Below, in pieces: positions 8,001 through 15,192 of a stretch of 15,192 nucleotides of DNA (position 1 is the stretch's first letter; every line of letters starts with the position of its first letter). The DNA is taken from positions 1-15,192 of the forward strand of contig CAZYXP010000072.1 in the NCBI GenBank assembly GCA_964651325.1, written 5' to 3'. The notes beneath the pieces are model-generated. The model saw only the letters and a program-made list of their open reading frames with translations. It was not told the origin of the DNA and searched no databases. Source of the stretch: JADFOB01 sp964651325. GTDB lineage: Bacteria > Planctomycetota > Phycisphaerae > UBA1845. Both the position numbers and the translations under genes were made by a program.

Positions 8001-11000
8001 TTGCACAATCAGGAAATTGATACGGGTTTCGTTTTGCTGGCCACTCGGCAGGCTGTCGGGGTTGCTGCCCTCGTCGGTGTGCAAGATGAGCATGCCTTCG
8101 CCGGGCATACCACCGTTGGGCGCGCCGGGCGCATCCATGTTCTGTCCGACCGAATAGAAGTAATAGCGTTCCCCGACAATGGCCGGGTTCTCAAGGAAGT
8201 AGGTGTTGCGATCCCGCACTGTCTCATATGGCGGAATAGTGATCGTGGCATTAACCCCTGGCGTGAGTATGCCCTTCAAGTCGACCGGCTCGATCCAATC
8301 CGTACAATGTGCGGCCTTTAAAGCCGGGACCATGTGGACCATGCCACCATTGGCCATGGTATCCCATAATCCCACCGGCGCATTCTCATTCGGCGGATCG
8401 CTGAACGTGTCGTAATCGTACAAGTCCGGAAAGCCCTGCCACGCATGGCCGTACTCGTGGGCCGAAAAACGCGTGAGAAAGGCTCCACTACTGGATGTCT
8501 CAAAGAACGAATTCGAATCGATTGAGCGAACGAGCGTGTGGAAAAACACATTCCAGTTGAGCTTTTCCGCGCCGGTGCCCATGGACTTGGCGGGGTTGTC
8601 ATTGTCGTTGTTATGAACGGGAAGCCAGCGGGGAGCCGTACGCAGGATACCGGGGTCATGTGCATTGGGGGGCAGAAGCACGATGCCCGAGGTCAGTCCG
8701 TCAGGAGTGATCCTTGCAGGCGGAGCGAATCTAGCCGGGCGTAACGTGCTTGGCGTGCCACTGAGACACTCAATCGCCTCAAGTGCGACAGGATCCACGA
8801 AATCGTCGAAATCGAGCAGGCGGTCGTTGACCTCCACCGCGTCCTCGATAATCCGGCTGCGATGCCAGGGATACTTGGATGAGACGCCATCGTTAGGGCC
8901 AAAGACGGCGTCGGCGGTGTAATTCTCTGTGCCTTCATAGCGAGACTCCCCGAGATCGACTAGCCCATCGAGGTTGTAGTCGCGGAAGCCCTTGTCCGCT
9001 CCGTTGGGACTGGCGTACGGGTGGAAACGGAATTGGTTATCGAACTCCAACTCGCTTTCCCATGCCTTCCCGTCGTTGAACGGCGGCTGGTTACGCCATG
9101 TGAGCAGCTCGATGTTTAGCTGATTTCCGGCATCGAAGCTGCCGTTGCCGTGGATGTTGACGGCCAAAGGTCCAGATGCGGCGATACGGCCGTCCGCCGT
9201 CGGGAGCGTGCCGGCTATGTGCCGTCCTCGATCCTGCCCGAAAATATTCGCGCTGCCCACCTCGGGCGAAGTGACCTCGCCAAGGCGTTGATCGCCGGCG
9301 CGGTGGTACTTGGACGATGGCAGATCGTCATACTCGACAAAACCGTCAAAGAACTCCCCGGCTTCGGCCGCGCCATTGACCTCTTCAGGCAGAATGGGCG
9401 CGTCGCAAAGTGTGGCAAAACCATTGGGCAGATTCCCGGTTTCGAAGCTCACGACATCGGCGAATACGTTGCCACAGGTACCATCCTTCCAGCCAACGCC
9501 GTTGCCGTGGCGACCGCCCTTGTTGGCGGCGAAATAGCGCCTGTTCGCGGGGGCGTCGTAATTGGCAGCGTCGGTGTCGGGGAATATCCGTACCAGAGGG
9601 ATATTGTCACCAGGAGTCCCACCATCCCAGGGCGGTGGCGCGTTGCCGCTCCTGCTGTACCGTTCCGTCCAAAACTGGTCGAACCACGCCCGATCCGTAG
9701 GCGCCTGCCCCGTACCCGGTTCTGACGTACGTATGCCATCGCGAAAGCGAGATTCGCATCCGCTGGTAAGGGGGTTGCATGGCAATCCGCCCTCGACTTG
9801 CATCTTCGCCGAGAACACTTGTCCGGCCGGGACAGCGGCGGGAAGAGGCGTCATGTTGGTCCATGAGTCCGGCGCGTCAAATTGATGATGATAGCCCAGG
9901 AAGCAGTAGTTCGGAATAACCCCTTTGTCTGTGTCGCAATCCGTGGCCCCGTCCACTTCACACGGAAAATCAGTGCTCGTAAGTCCGAGGATGGTTTCAC
10001 GATCTGGGGGAAGGCAGATATTCTCGCCGTAATCGTCGCCCGTCGCACCACAAGGACGGCCGGACGCACACATGCATTCAACATGTAGCATGAGCCAGTT
10101 TTCACAGCCGGCCGCATCGCCGGGTGGAGGTGGTAGTGGCGATGTGGGCAGGGGAACCAAATCCGCCGACGCATGGGAGCCCCAGATGATTCGATTGGGA
10201 TCGTTTTCCGCCTCAAGGATCAGCGCGTCAATATCGGCCTGCTTGGCCGGGTAGTTGTTACGGATATAGGAGGGGTCGCCGTACGAGAACGTCTCCGGCG
10301 GCTCGGAACAAGATTGGGAAAGCCCCGCTTTGGGGCTGCTCGGATCGTATACCTTAATCCAATGGGCCTGATCCTCAAAACGATTGATGGGGTTCGCGTC
10401 GATGTCGCGTACGCAGGGATTCCATCGACGCATGAAGTTTTCCCACGGTTCCACGATATCGACATCGCCGTCGCCGTTGGAATCGTCGAACTCGCATCGG
10501 TCCGGAGGATTTTGACGACGGACATCGGCGACCGGAATGCAGGGATTGCCCCCGTTTGGCTCCGTGCACGGTGCGGGATTGCCAGGTATACCCACGTTGT
10601 AGTTCTCAAACTCGCATTCGTCGGGAATACCGTTGACTGTGTCTTGGACGTCCCCGCCGGTTCCGGTAAGTGGGGCTTGGTCCAGGCTCGCATTCCGCGG
10701 AACACCCGGGAACGCATCGCACCCGGCGCCGTTGGGAGTGATATCACATCGGTCGGGCACCATGTTCCCATTGCAGTCATTGAAGTCTCCCTCTGGTGTC
10801 GTCCACTTGGTGGCCGGACAGGCTTGGTCAGGATTGCCGCCAGGTAGGACGTCGCCAGAGGTTTCGTCTACATTGAACCGTCCACAACTGGCCGTGCCGG
10901 GGCCGAGGGGGCAACAATCGGGATTCTTATCGTTGTCAGAGTCACCCAAGTAGACGCAGTCGTCGCCGTTAAAGTCGATTTGCAGGTTGCGATTCAGATC

Positions 11001-11693
11001 GATCCATGGGCCGGCCAGGTCCGGCTTCCCGTCCGGGAAAGGGGAACCAAACTCATCGAAGAAGTCCATCATGTTGTTCGCTTCGCCCAGTGCGTCCCAC
11101 ACACCGTCGTCATCCATATCGATGAATCGCTCACCCGGCTTCCAAACCGGGAACCCATCCGACGTGGTGTGGCCACTACCGGCAGCGGGGCCGAAAGGAC
11201 CATCCTGATTGCCGTTGGGATCGCCATTGAGATCGCCGGTGGTCCCGTTGCCGAGGGCCTGCGCGAAGAAGACGTCGTACCGTTCGGCCGTTCCATAGTT
11301 GTAGACTCCGTTTTCGTCGAGATCGAAGAACGGAATCCCTGCGTCCTGCGTGGAGATGTTCGTATCAATCTCAATTCGCCAGGGGAGATTAATCCAGTCG
11401 GTGACGTCGCCGGCGATGGTCACGTCGCCGTAGCTGATTTCCTCCCAGAATTCAGCGAAGGAATCGAGATTCGGATCGCTGTTGTCGAAGTATTGCTTGC
11501 GGATGGATTCCTGGGAGGCTAGCTGCGCCGCAGGCCCACCGGCGAATTGCTTGGGCGAATGGGCCAGCATGACCAGAAATTGCCGTTCGGCGGCGTGAGC
11601 CGAGGGAACGGGCATGAACTGGCTGATCGAGAAGAGAACACCGGCCATCACCAGGGTTCGAAAACTTGCCGTTGAGGTATTCCGCTTTTTCAT
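5094..11693 (-). CDS. Giant secreted M6-type (immune inhibitor A-like) metalloprotease with six PKD domains and C-terminal anchor
   Basis: This is a 2199-aa protein, probably an exported zinc protease. The start at 11693 gives a textbook signal peptide: MKKR, then a hydrophobic core at 13-27, then AHA cleavage after residue 34. An in-frame ATG at 11765 would add 24 residues without improving the signal and has no ribosome site. Residues 36-110 (SYGDVTIAGDVTDWINLPW) match the start of the M6 peptidase fold. The catalytic site is HEYGHAWQGFPDLYD (1079-1093), followed by VGLWDTMANGG. Between these lie about 900 residues rich in Asp/Asn/Gly calcium-type motifs (for example 192-200, 306-317, 403-412) and many cysteines. 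Six PKD-like domains span 1540-2134, with cores such as YRWDFGDGG and YEWDWGDGS; the first, fifth and sixth are more divergent. A PDPDPDPG linker leads to RPRFCGFG, a hydrophobic segment (2162-2180) and RRRRR (2189-2193), a sorting-type tail. Its substrate is unknown. An intrinsic terminator follows the gene. Confidence 0.88.
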   Translation of the reverse strand: MKKRNTSTASFRTLVMAGVLFSISQFMPVPSAHAAERQFLVMLAHSPKQFAGGPAAQLASQESIRKQYFDNSDPNLDSFAEFWEEISYGDVTIAGDVTDWINLPWRIEIDTNISTQDAGIPFFDLDENGVYNYGTAERYDVFFAQALGNGTTGDLNGDPNGNQDGPFGPAAGSGHTTSDGFPVWKPGERFIDMDDDGVWDALGEANNMMDFFDEFGSPFPDGKPDLAGPWIDLNRNLQIDFNGDDCVYLGDSDNDKNPDCCPLGPGTASCGRFNVDETSGDVLPGGNPDQACPATKWTTPEGDFNDCNGNMVPDRCDITPNGAGCDAFPGVPRNASLDQAPLTGTGGDVQDTVNGIPDECEFENYNVGIPGNPAPCTEPNGGNPCIPVADVRRQNPPDRCEFDDSNGDGDVDIVEPWENFMRRWNPCVRDIDANPINRFEDQAHWIKVYDPSSPKAGLSQSCSEPPETFSYGDPSYIRNNYPAKQADIDALILEAENDPNRIIWGSHASADLVPLPTSPLPPPPGDAAGCENWLMLHVECMCASGRPCGATGDDYGENICLPPDRETILGLTSTDFPCEVDGATDCDTDKGVIPNYCFLGYHHQFDAPDSWTNMTPLPAAVPAGQVFSAKMQVEGGLPCNPLTSGCESRFRDGIRTSEPGTGQAPTDRAWFDQFWTERYSRSGNAPPPWDGGTPGDNIPLVRIFPDTDAANYDAPANRRYFAANKGGRHGNGVGWKDGTCGNVFADVVSFETGNLPNGFATLCDAPILPEEVNGAAEAGEFFDGFVEYDDLPSSKYHRAGDQRLGEVTSPEVGSANIFGQDRGRHIAGTLPTADGRIAASGPLAVNIHGNGSFDAGNQLNIELLTWRNQPPFNDGKAWESELEFDNQFRFHPYASPNGADKGFRDYNLDGLVDLGESRYEGTENYTADAVFGPNDGVSSKYPWHRSRIIEDAVEVNDRLLDFDDFVDPVALEAIECLSGTPSTLRPARFAPPARITPDGLTSGIVLLPPNAHDPGILRTAPRWLPVHNNDNDNPAKSMGTGAEKLNWNVFFHTLVRSIDSNSFFETSSSGAFLTRFSAHEYGHAWQGFPDLYDYDTFSDPPNENAPVGLWDTMANGGMVHMVPALKAAHCTDWIEPVDLKGILTPGVNATITIPPYETVRDRNTYFLENPAIVGERYYFYSVGQNMDAPGAPNGGMPGEGMLILHTDEGSNPDSLPSGQQNETRINFLIVQADGDGSLESPVGAPGFNRGDPTDAWPGPAPRGNAAHKTRFNFDTTPSATWYTVNAWTGLDVLDVVPDGAGSIRLTLNWTPTDIPSLKFTRPPEGSSVNRVFAVGFDTTDVHGGTTIELYYTTDPDDISISPSNFIGSMQKTSPGTRRMSMDWNVAGLDDDSYYIFAKLIPGEGADGVEVDHTQPVAGRDNVGHGTLTVNSVDIFRNKARTETWTLRLVDVLPDGTQDWLVNGTLTQPVPGDQDPNQDPYPHLLVDPVTHKGVYVSIDGEVTFTLENDPSPVALGDRWSFVTTGITAVSSPLTVVGGDVNENPLAEITTNKLTGLPPLSVVFDAFRSTDPNGTPLDFIWNFADGTPDDIGASTQHTFLQPGTFTVTLRATNPLNGRFGEAQVDIIVINNSPMAKITALPTSGLNPLRVEFSATGSSDGSETTAENLIYRWDFGDGGTVNPAGVPGLLFAETSHVYTRDANGVLCTSGNLCELQAKLTVTDEGGKEDVDMITILVGNTKPDAVITSSRLQGGDPHTVTFSAKDSSDADGDELTVNWTWGDGAPDESFTAADGKDSLGNVPHTYTLRTGETTSDYVMTATVTDGNSEVESRVTVRVSEAFVDSSQPHADFTITPNPPVLGERFEVDASNSFDRPNPDAALTKYEWDWGDGSPNGAEKTATHTYTNEGPVTITLIVTDDESNHGTARKTFEVKLAGADDGSPNAIPTARAVVVTPQSGKGFAGDSFVFSGATSSDPDGDPLTYRWTFGVDGTPPQTGAEISHIFEVAGEFLVMLTVTDPSGASDDATVLVTVDPRNDPNAPVPVIGTGPRSGAAPLTLTFNGQNSFDPNGDPITYRWDFFRGQNPNPEIDTPFDSASGAIVSQLFADEGVFSVILVVDDGQGAAVFSSPEIVTVTARVTDPGPGQPTPDPDPDPGTSPSRPRFCGFGMLLGLCGSMFGLTIMRLTCGRSDGRRRRRILGRAA

Positions 11694-11703
11694 AGAATGA
11701 CCG

Positions 11704-11708
11704 CTCCC
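11704..11708 (-). promoter_or_regulatory. Probable ribosome binding site of the M6/PKD gene
   Basis: GGGAG lies 10 nt before the ATG at 11693. The spacing is slightly long but acceptable. It favours the start at 11693 over the in-frame ATG at 11765, which has no such site. Confidence 0.5.
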
Positions 11709-11778
11709 GTTACGAGTCGTTTGGTCAAGCCGGCTCGCCCGGGCATTGACCATCATCGCGTCCAATCGTCTCGCACCG

Positions 11779-11799
11779 CTGCGGCGTAACCAACCGCAG
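11779..11799 (-). other. Small hairpin in the leader of the M6/PKD gene
   Basis: CTGCGG (minus strand) pairs with CCGCAG across a 9-nt loop, about 86 nt before the ATG. It sits in an A/G-rich context (GAGCGAAAACGG). I cannot match it to any riboswitch class I know, and the stem is short. Confidence 0.25.
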
Positions 11800-12337
11800 T
11801 AGCACCGTTTTCGCTCAAAGATACCCGATTAATCCGTTGATCAGCCGGCCAAGGAGCCATCTCATCAGTCACGCCCTCGACAGGCGACACTTCGAATCTC
11901 AACTCCCAAACCGTGAAGAAGAACAAACCAAACCGCCGCCAGCCCCAACCGCTACTGCAAAGCATTCATCGTGGCTGGGCCTTCGCATTTGGACCACCGC
12001 GACCCACGGATGTACCGCGCGCGTATTCCGCGGATCATGCCGGTTGAATCCGATCCAGTTTGTTCGCACCCCGCATCGCACGGGTCTTCAGGATCGCACG
12101 CTTTTTTCGGAACAGCACGCGACAACCGGAGGCCGAGACTCCGTCCCGACGGCTATCGTATCGATTGTTTTAAGTGTCTGTCAACCAAACTTCAGCGATG
12201 ACCGCGCATCGCCGCCATTGCGAGTCATTATCGGAAAAACAGGCTGTTTCAGCGTCCGAAAAACGTTTGGGGGTGATGTCAGCGTGTCAGGTCGGCGGCC
12301 CCGGTGTCATCGGCCGCGGTCCAGTGGAGCATCCCGT

Positions 12338-12361
12338 GTAGCACAGCGGCCCTCCGCTGTG
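12338..12361 (+). repeat. REP-like element 1 of cluster
   Basis: A GTAG head at 12338 is followed by a perfect 8-bp stem, CACAGCGG (12342-12349) with CCGCTGTG (12354-12361), and a CCCT loop. It shares the pattern GTAGC-n6-GCCCTCnGCTG with the two elements at 12376-12437. Confidence 0.65.
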
Positions 12362-12375
12362 TCGGGACAAGTACG

Positions 12376-12397
12376 CAGCCGAGGGCGATCAAGCTAC
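12376..12397 (-). repeat. REP-like element 2 of cluster (imperfect)
   Basis: The minus strand reads GTAGC, then TTGATC, then GCCCTCGGCTG. The first arm has diverged, so the internal stem is poor. The head and the right half match the other two copies. A second GCCGAG/CTCGGC pairing with 12403-12408 is possible. Confidence 0.55.
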
Positions 12398-12415
12398 TTG
12401 GGCTCGGCGACCGTT

Positions 12416-12437
12416 CAGCCGAGGGCGGCTGAGCTAC
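12416..12437 (-). repeat. REP-like element 3 of cluster
   Basis: The minus strand reads GTAGC, then TCAGCC, then GCCCTCGGCTG. It forms a 7-bp stem, TCAGCCG with CGGCTGA (12415-12421 with 12426-12432), with a four-base loop. It lies 38 nt past the FG-GAP stop codon, the usual extragenic setting of REP elements. Confidence 0.65.
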
Positions 12438-12475
12438 CGCTTGGGGCAACCCATTGGGTCCGGCGCAACACTACA

Positions 12476-15192
12476 CTAGGGATTGATCGTGCTGTAAATC
12501 AGATAGGCCTCTCCGCCGTTGAGGGTGCCGGCGCCCTGGGTTCTTCGAGGATCGGCCAGGACCGAACCGATCAGGATGTCGTCACGACCGTCGTTGTCGA
12601 TATCGCCGGCGCCGGATAGCCCAAACGACCTGCCGCGACCGATCTTGCCGGCGTTTCCGCCTGAAAACGAATCGCCCGCATCCCCGCCGCCCAGGCGATC
12701 GCCTCCGTTTCGTCCGGCGATCATATACCCGATCAGATCGGACGAACCGATCTTGTCGATACTGATGGTGTATTGACCAGTGGTCGGGTCGGCGGCCAGG
12801 TTGCTAAGTACATTCTTGCCCGAAATAACATAGACGATCCCCGCCTGGGAAATATCGTCCACGTTGTCTGCCGTACCATCTAAGTCCGTATCGACCCCAA
12901 TTTCGGTAAGGGCATCAGTGCCGTCGTTGGGGGCAGGATCAAATCGCGGCGAGGCGCCCGGCGCGGCCACCAACAGGTCGACAAATCCATCGTTGTCCAC
13001 ATCGCCGGCCGAGGCGACATTGAACCCAAACGCGCCCGCGACATCGAGGGCGTTTCCGGTTATTCGAACCGCGCGGGGCGGAACATTTCCAGCGCTCAAC
13101 AGGTCTTCAAGGGTCATGCCCCCCGCAGGAGTGACCAAATCGGGGTCGCCAAAGACGATGACGATCGCGCCCGCGCCGCCATTTGCATCGGGGCTTCCGA
13201 CGACAAGATCGGACATGCCGTCGCCATTGAAATCGACTCCGGAGGCGAGGCTGAATCCAAACCGGTCCAGCTCAGTCGATCGGATCATCGCGCCGTCGAG
13301 TCGCTCGGGGTCCGTGGCATCCAGCGCCAGCTTCTCCATCACGAAATCAGTCTCCAGCAACGGATCCGAACGGAAGGCGACGTAAACGCGCCCCACTCCG
13401 AACTGAGCGTCAGGCACGCCGATCGCAAAGTCATCGCGACCGTCGTCGTTGAAGTCGTCAATGCCGACGATATTGCTGATCGCATCATCTGCGACGCCGG
13501 CGATGCGCGTGGCCGTAACGTTGTCCAGCCTTGGCACGCTGCCTTCGCAGTGGCTGGCTTCGCCGACGATGTACTGGTGGGGACGCGGCGGCACGCGGGC
13601 AGGCACAAAGCTGTTGTCCGACGACCACAGATCCCGGATCGGGAACAAATACGCCACGCCCGAATCTGTCTGCGTGCCCACATCTTTGCCCGCGATTTCG
13701 CCGCCAGCCTCGGGACCACCGGCCGGCCCTTGCGAAAGGGCTCGCGCGGTTCGTCCCGGCGCGGCAATGATCATGTCTCCGGCGCCGCTCTGCCCGACCG
13801 GCGCGATGGAGGAGCCAAACTGGTCGCCTAGCCCCACCCCGATAATGCGCGCGCCGAACGGCTCGATCGGGTTGTTCGCAAATGGAACGCCGTTCCCATC
13901 GTCAATGGTAGACTCATAAAAACCAGAGTGGCGACCATATTCGGGAACCTGGATCGTAGGCAGGGCTACGCCGGCCGGAGTCGTGGCATCATCAACAGTC
14001 TGATAGAGGATATCCAAGTTCGTAGAAGCGGTATGAAGCCCGGGCGAGAATGGCTGACACGAGACGCCCTGCTCGAGACAAAACTCCAAAGCGGGGAATC
14101 GGCAGGTCTGACCATTCGCACAGACGATCGTCCCTGTAACGCTGTCGAGTGTTGCTGCGGCCTCGAATTGAGCTGGATGAAGCGAGAGGCAATCGTTGTT
14201 GAAAAACGCATCGGATGCGGGGCAGCCTGTTTGCGCTCCCCCGAACAACTCGGCGCTATAGACATAGGTGTTGAAGAAATCCCTCGCCAGCGCCCGGACG
14301 AATCCATAGTTCAGGCTGCTGTTGGCGTCCGCCGTACCCACGCCGGCCACGTCGGTGCAGCCTCCCTCGCATGAGCCGCCCGCGGATTGACTGGGCGTAT
14401 CGGCGGCGGCGTCTATCGCGAAATCGGAGCGGGTGTCGAGGGCGAACGCGCCCGGATCGCCCGTCTCCATAGAGACGCAGGTGGACTGAAAATCCTGACC
14501 CACAAGATCCAACCTGATAGTCTGGCCTACAGTCGAAGGACTCGATAGTGCGGAATTCGTGCTGCTGACGATGACGATGCCGCCGCGCTTGAATTGCTCC
14601 TCGCGTTCCAACGTGGCCAAGGAGCGGGGATCGACGACGCCGTCCTGGTCCGAGTCGGCGTTGTGGCCTCGCGAGTTGGTGTTGGGGAACCCGAAGACGA
14701 GTTCGTTGCGCCCGTCACCATCCACGTCAGGAATACGCGAGACGCTCGCCAGCCCGTCGGTTTGCGTGTTGCCCTCAGGCGTTCTGATCCCTGAGAAGGT
14801 GGCCCCCATCAATCCCGCCGCGCCGACTGCGTTGAGGTTCAAACTGCCTGTCAAGCGATCCCGCCCGCCGAAAATCAGGTAGGCCTCGCCGGGGCCGATC
14901 CCCGAAGCGCTGACCGAAAACGGCTTGCCGTAGCGCGAAGCAACCACGAACTCTTCGAAGCCATCACTGTTCAAATCCCCAACTCGGGTAAAAGCGCTTC
15001 CCGCGTTGTCTTCCGTCTGAATACCCTCGAGGATAACGCCGTCGAACGGCGGCTCGGCAGCGGTGAGATCGCCGCGCCAAAGAACCGTCGGCAAGCCGGG
15101 AACACGAATACACTCCGGAGCGCCTCGCTCCCACGGGGAGGTGCGCACGGCCGCGGTGCGACGAGCCGACACCTCGGTCGACCGCCGTCTGC
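12476..15192 (-). CDS. FG-GAP/integrin-type beta-propeller surface protein, 5' end outside the window
   Basis: The frame stays open to the window edge. A GTG at 15172 gives 898 aa but encodes no signal peptide, so the true start is probably beyond the edge. Numbering from that GTG, Asp-rich blade loops occur at 66-74 (DLNSDGFEE), 149-157 (DVDGDGRNE), 573-581 (DFNDDGRDD), 647-655 (DFNGDGMSD), 724-732 (DVDNDGFVD) and 857-865 (DIDNDGRDD). A degenerate blade lies at 449-510. That makes seven blades, the number in an integrin-alpha propeller. Most blades show the FG-GAP pattern of a phenylalanine-glycine start, a calcium loop, an IG(S/V)P-like turn and a final GxxYLI(F/Y) strand. Extra calcium-type loops lie at 173-181 and 761-770. 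A 220-residue insert (215-435) carries nine cysteines. The protein ends in the last blade, with no C-terminal anchor. Such proteins are usually secreted or on the surface; the partner here is unknown. Confidence 0.88.
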   Translation of the reverse strand, partial: RRRSTEVSARRTAAVRTSPWERGAPECIRVPGLPTVLWRGDLTAAEPPFDGVILEGIQTEDNAGSAFTRVGDLNSDGFEEFVVASRYGKPFSVSASGIGPGEAYLIFGGRDRLTGSLNLNAVGAAGLMGATFSGIRTPEGNTQTDGLASVSRIPDVDGDGRNELVFGFPNTNSRGHNADSDQDGVVDPRSLATLEREEQFKRGGIVIVSSTNSALSSPSTVGQTIRLDLVGQDFQSTCVSMETGDPGAFALDTRSDFAIDAAADTPSQSAGGSCEGGCTDVAGVGTADANSSLNYGFVRALARDFFNTYVYSAELFGGAQTGCPASDAFFNNDCLSLHPAQFEAAATLDSVTGTIVCANGQTCRFPALEFCLEQGVSCQPFSPGLHTASTNLDILYQTVDDATTPAGVALPTIQVPEYGRHSGFYESTIDDGNGVPFANNPIEPFGARIIGVGLGDQFGSSIAPVGQSGAGDMIIAAPGRTARALSQGPAGGPEAGGEIAGKDVGTQTDSGVAYLFPIRDLWSSDNSFVPARVPPRPHQYIVGEASHCEGSVPRLDNVTATRIAGVADDAISNIVGIDDFNDDGRDDFAIGVPDAQFGVGRVYVAFRSDPLLETDFVMEKLALDATDPERLDGAMIRSTELDRFGFSLASGVDFNGDGMSDLVVGSPDANGGAGAIVIVFGDPDLVTPAGGMTLEDLLSAGNVPPRAVRITGNALDVAGAFGFNVASAGDVDNDGFVDLLVAAPGASPRFDPAPNDGTDALTEIGVDTDLDGTADNVDDISQAGIVYVISGKNVLSNLAADPTTGQYTISIDKIGSSDLIGYMIAGRNGGDRLGGGDAGDSFSGGNAGKIGRGRSFGLSGAGDIDNDGRDDILIGSVLADPRRTQGAGTLNGGEAYLIYSTINP

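Larger units (their letters stand above)
11694..12475. other. 782-bp gene-free stretch between the FG-GAP and M6/PKD genes
   Basis: No open frame here is convincing. The part nearest the FG-GAP stop holds the three REP-like palindromes (12338-12437). The middle (about 11900-12330) shows nothing I can name apart from a short AAACAG-G-CTGTTT inverted repeat (12237-12249). The part nearest the M6/PKD start has a small hairpin (11779-11799). It presumably contains the M6/PKD promoter, but I could not find a credible -35/-10 pair. Confidence 0.5.

Noticed and set aside
11694..11765. Upstream in-frame ATG (11765) as the start of the M6/PKD protein
   Set aside because: It would put 24 polar residues before an otherwise perfect signal peptide and lacks a ribosome site. 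The ATG at 11693 is better.
11753..11965. 70-codon minus-strand frame just before the M6/PKD gene
   Set aside because: It has no ribosome binding site I can see, does not resemble any family, and overlaps the probable leader of the M6/PKD gene. It may be chance.
11837..12619. 260-codon open frame on the plus strand across the gap before the M6/PKD gene
   Set aside because: It runs antisense into the FG-GAP coding end and through all three REP-like palindromes. Its product is low-complexity Arg/Ser/Pro-rich with no domain, and no ribosome site was seen.
15170..15172. GTG as the true start of the FG-GAP protein
   Set aside because: The frame continues open to the window edge with coding-like codons, and no signal peptide follows the GTG. 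The real start is probably outside the window.

Overview
The window reads as a chromosomal segment of a high-GC bacterium, most likely a planctomycete (Phycisphaerae-like). This is inferred from three things: Asp-rich motifs of the type DCNGNxVPDxCD, giant secreted proteins with PKD and FG-GAP repeats, and an unusually long SecA (1409 aa). No rRNA, tRNA, CRISPR array, transposase or phage gene was found. All convincing genes lie on the minus strand, so the order of transcription runs from the right edge to the left edge.

From right to left in gene order, the layout is as follows. (1) 12476-15192 is an FG-GAP beta-propeller surface protein whose 5' end lies outside the window. (2) 11694-12475 is a 782-bp gap. 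It holds a cluster of three GTAG-headed REP-like palindromes next to the FG-GAP stop, and otherwise no supportable gene. (3) 5094-11693 is a 2199-aa secreted M6-type metalloprotease with a signal peptide, an HEYGH zinc site, Asp-rich calcium-type motifs, six PKD domains and a Cys-Gly/hydrophobic/Arg-rich C-terminal sorting-type tail. (4) 4973-5088 holds a 3'-UTR stem-loop and a strong intrinsic terminator. (5) 4930-4957 is a promoter-like element with a perfect TATAAT. (6) 4583-4921 is a small ORF with an export-signal-like N-terminus, directly upstream of secA. (7) 252-4481 is secA. (8) 1-251 holds a back-to-back pair of REP-like palindromes and a further palindrome that matches one in the secA leader.

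The shared theme is protein export. SecA is the ATPase that would push Sec substrates such as the M6/PKD protein across the membrane. The best candidate for something undescribed is the secA leader. Its promoter sits immediately after the upstream terminator, and the small ORF starts about 2 nt after the predicted +1. That ORF has a signal-peptide-like N-terminus and ends in Gly-Pro-stop 101 nt before secA. This resembles, in layout only, the secM-secA arrangement of enterobacteria. A second unusual point is an eight-cysteine, zinc-ribbon-like insertion inside the second nucleotide-binding domain of SecA. Both are inferences from sequence and need database and experimental tests.
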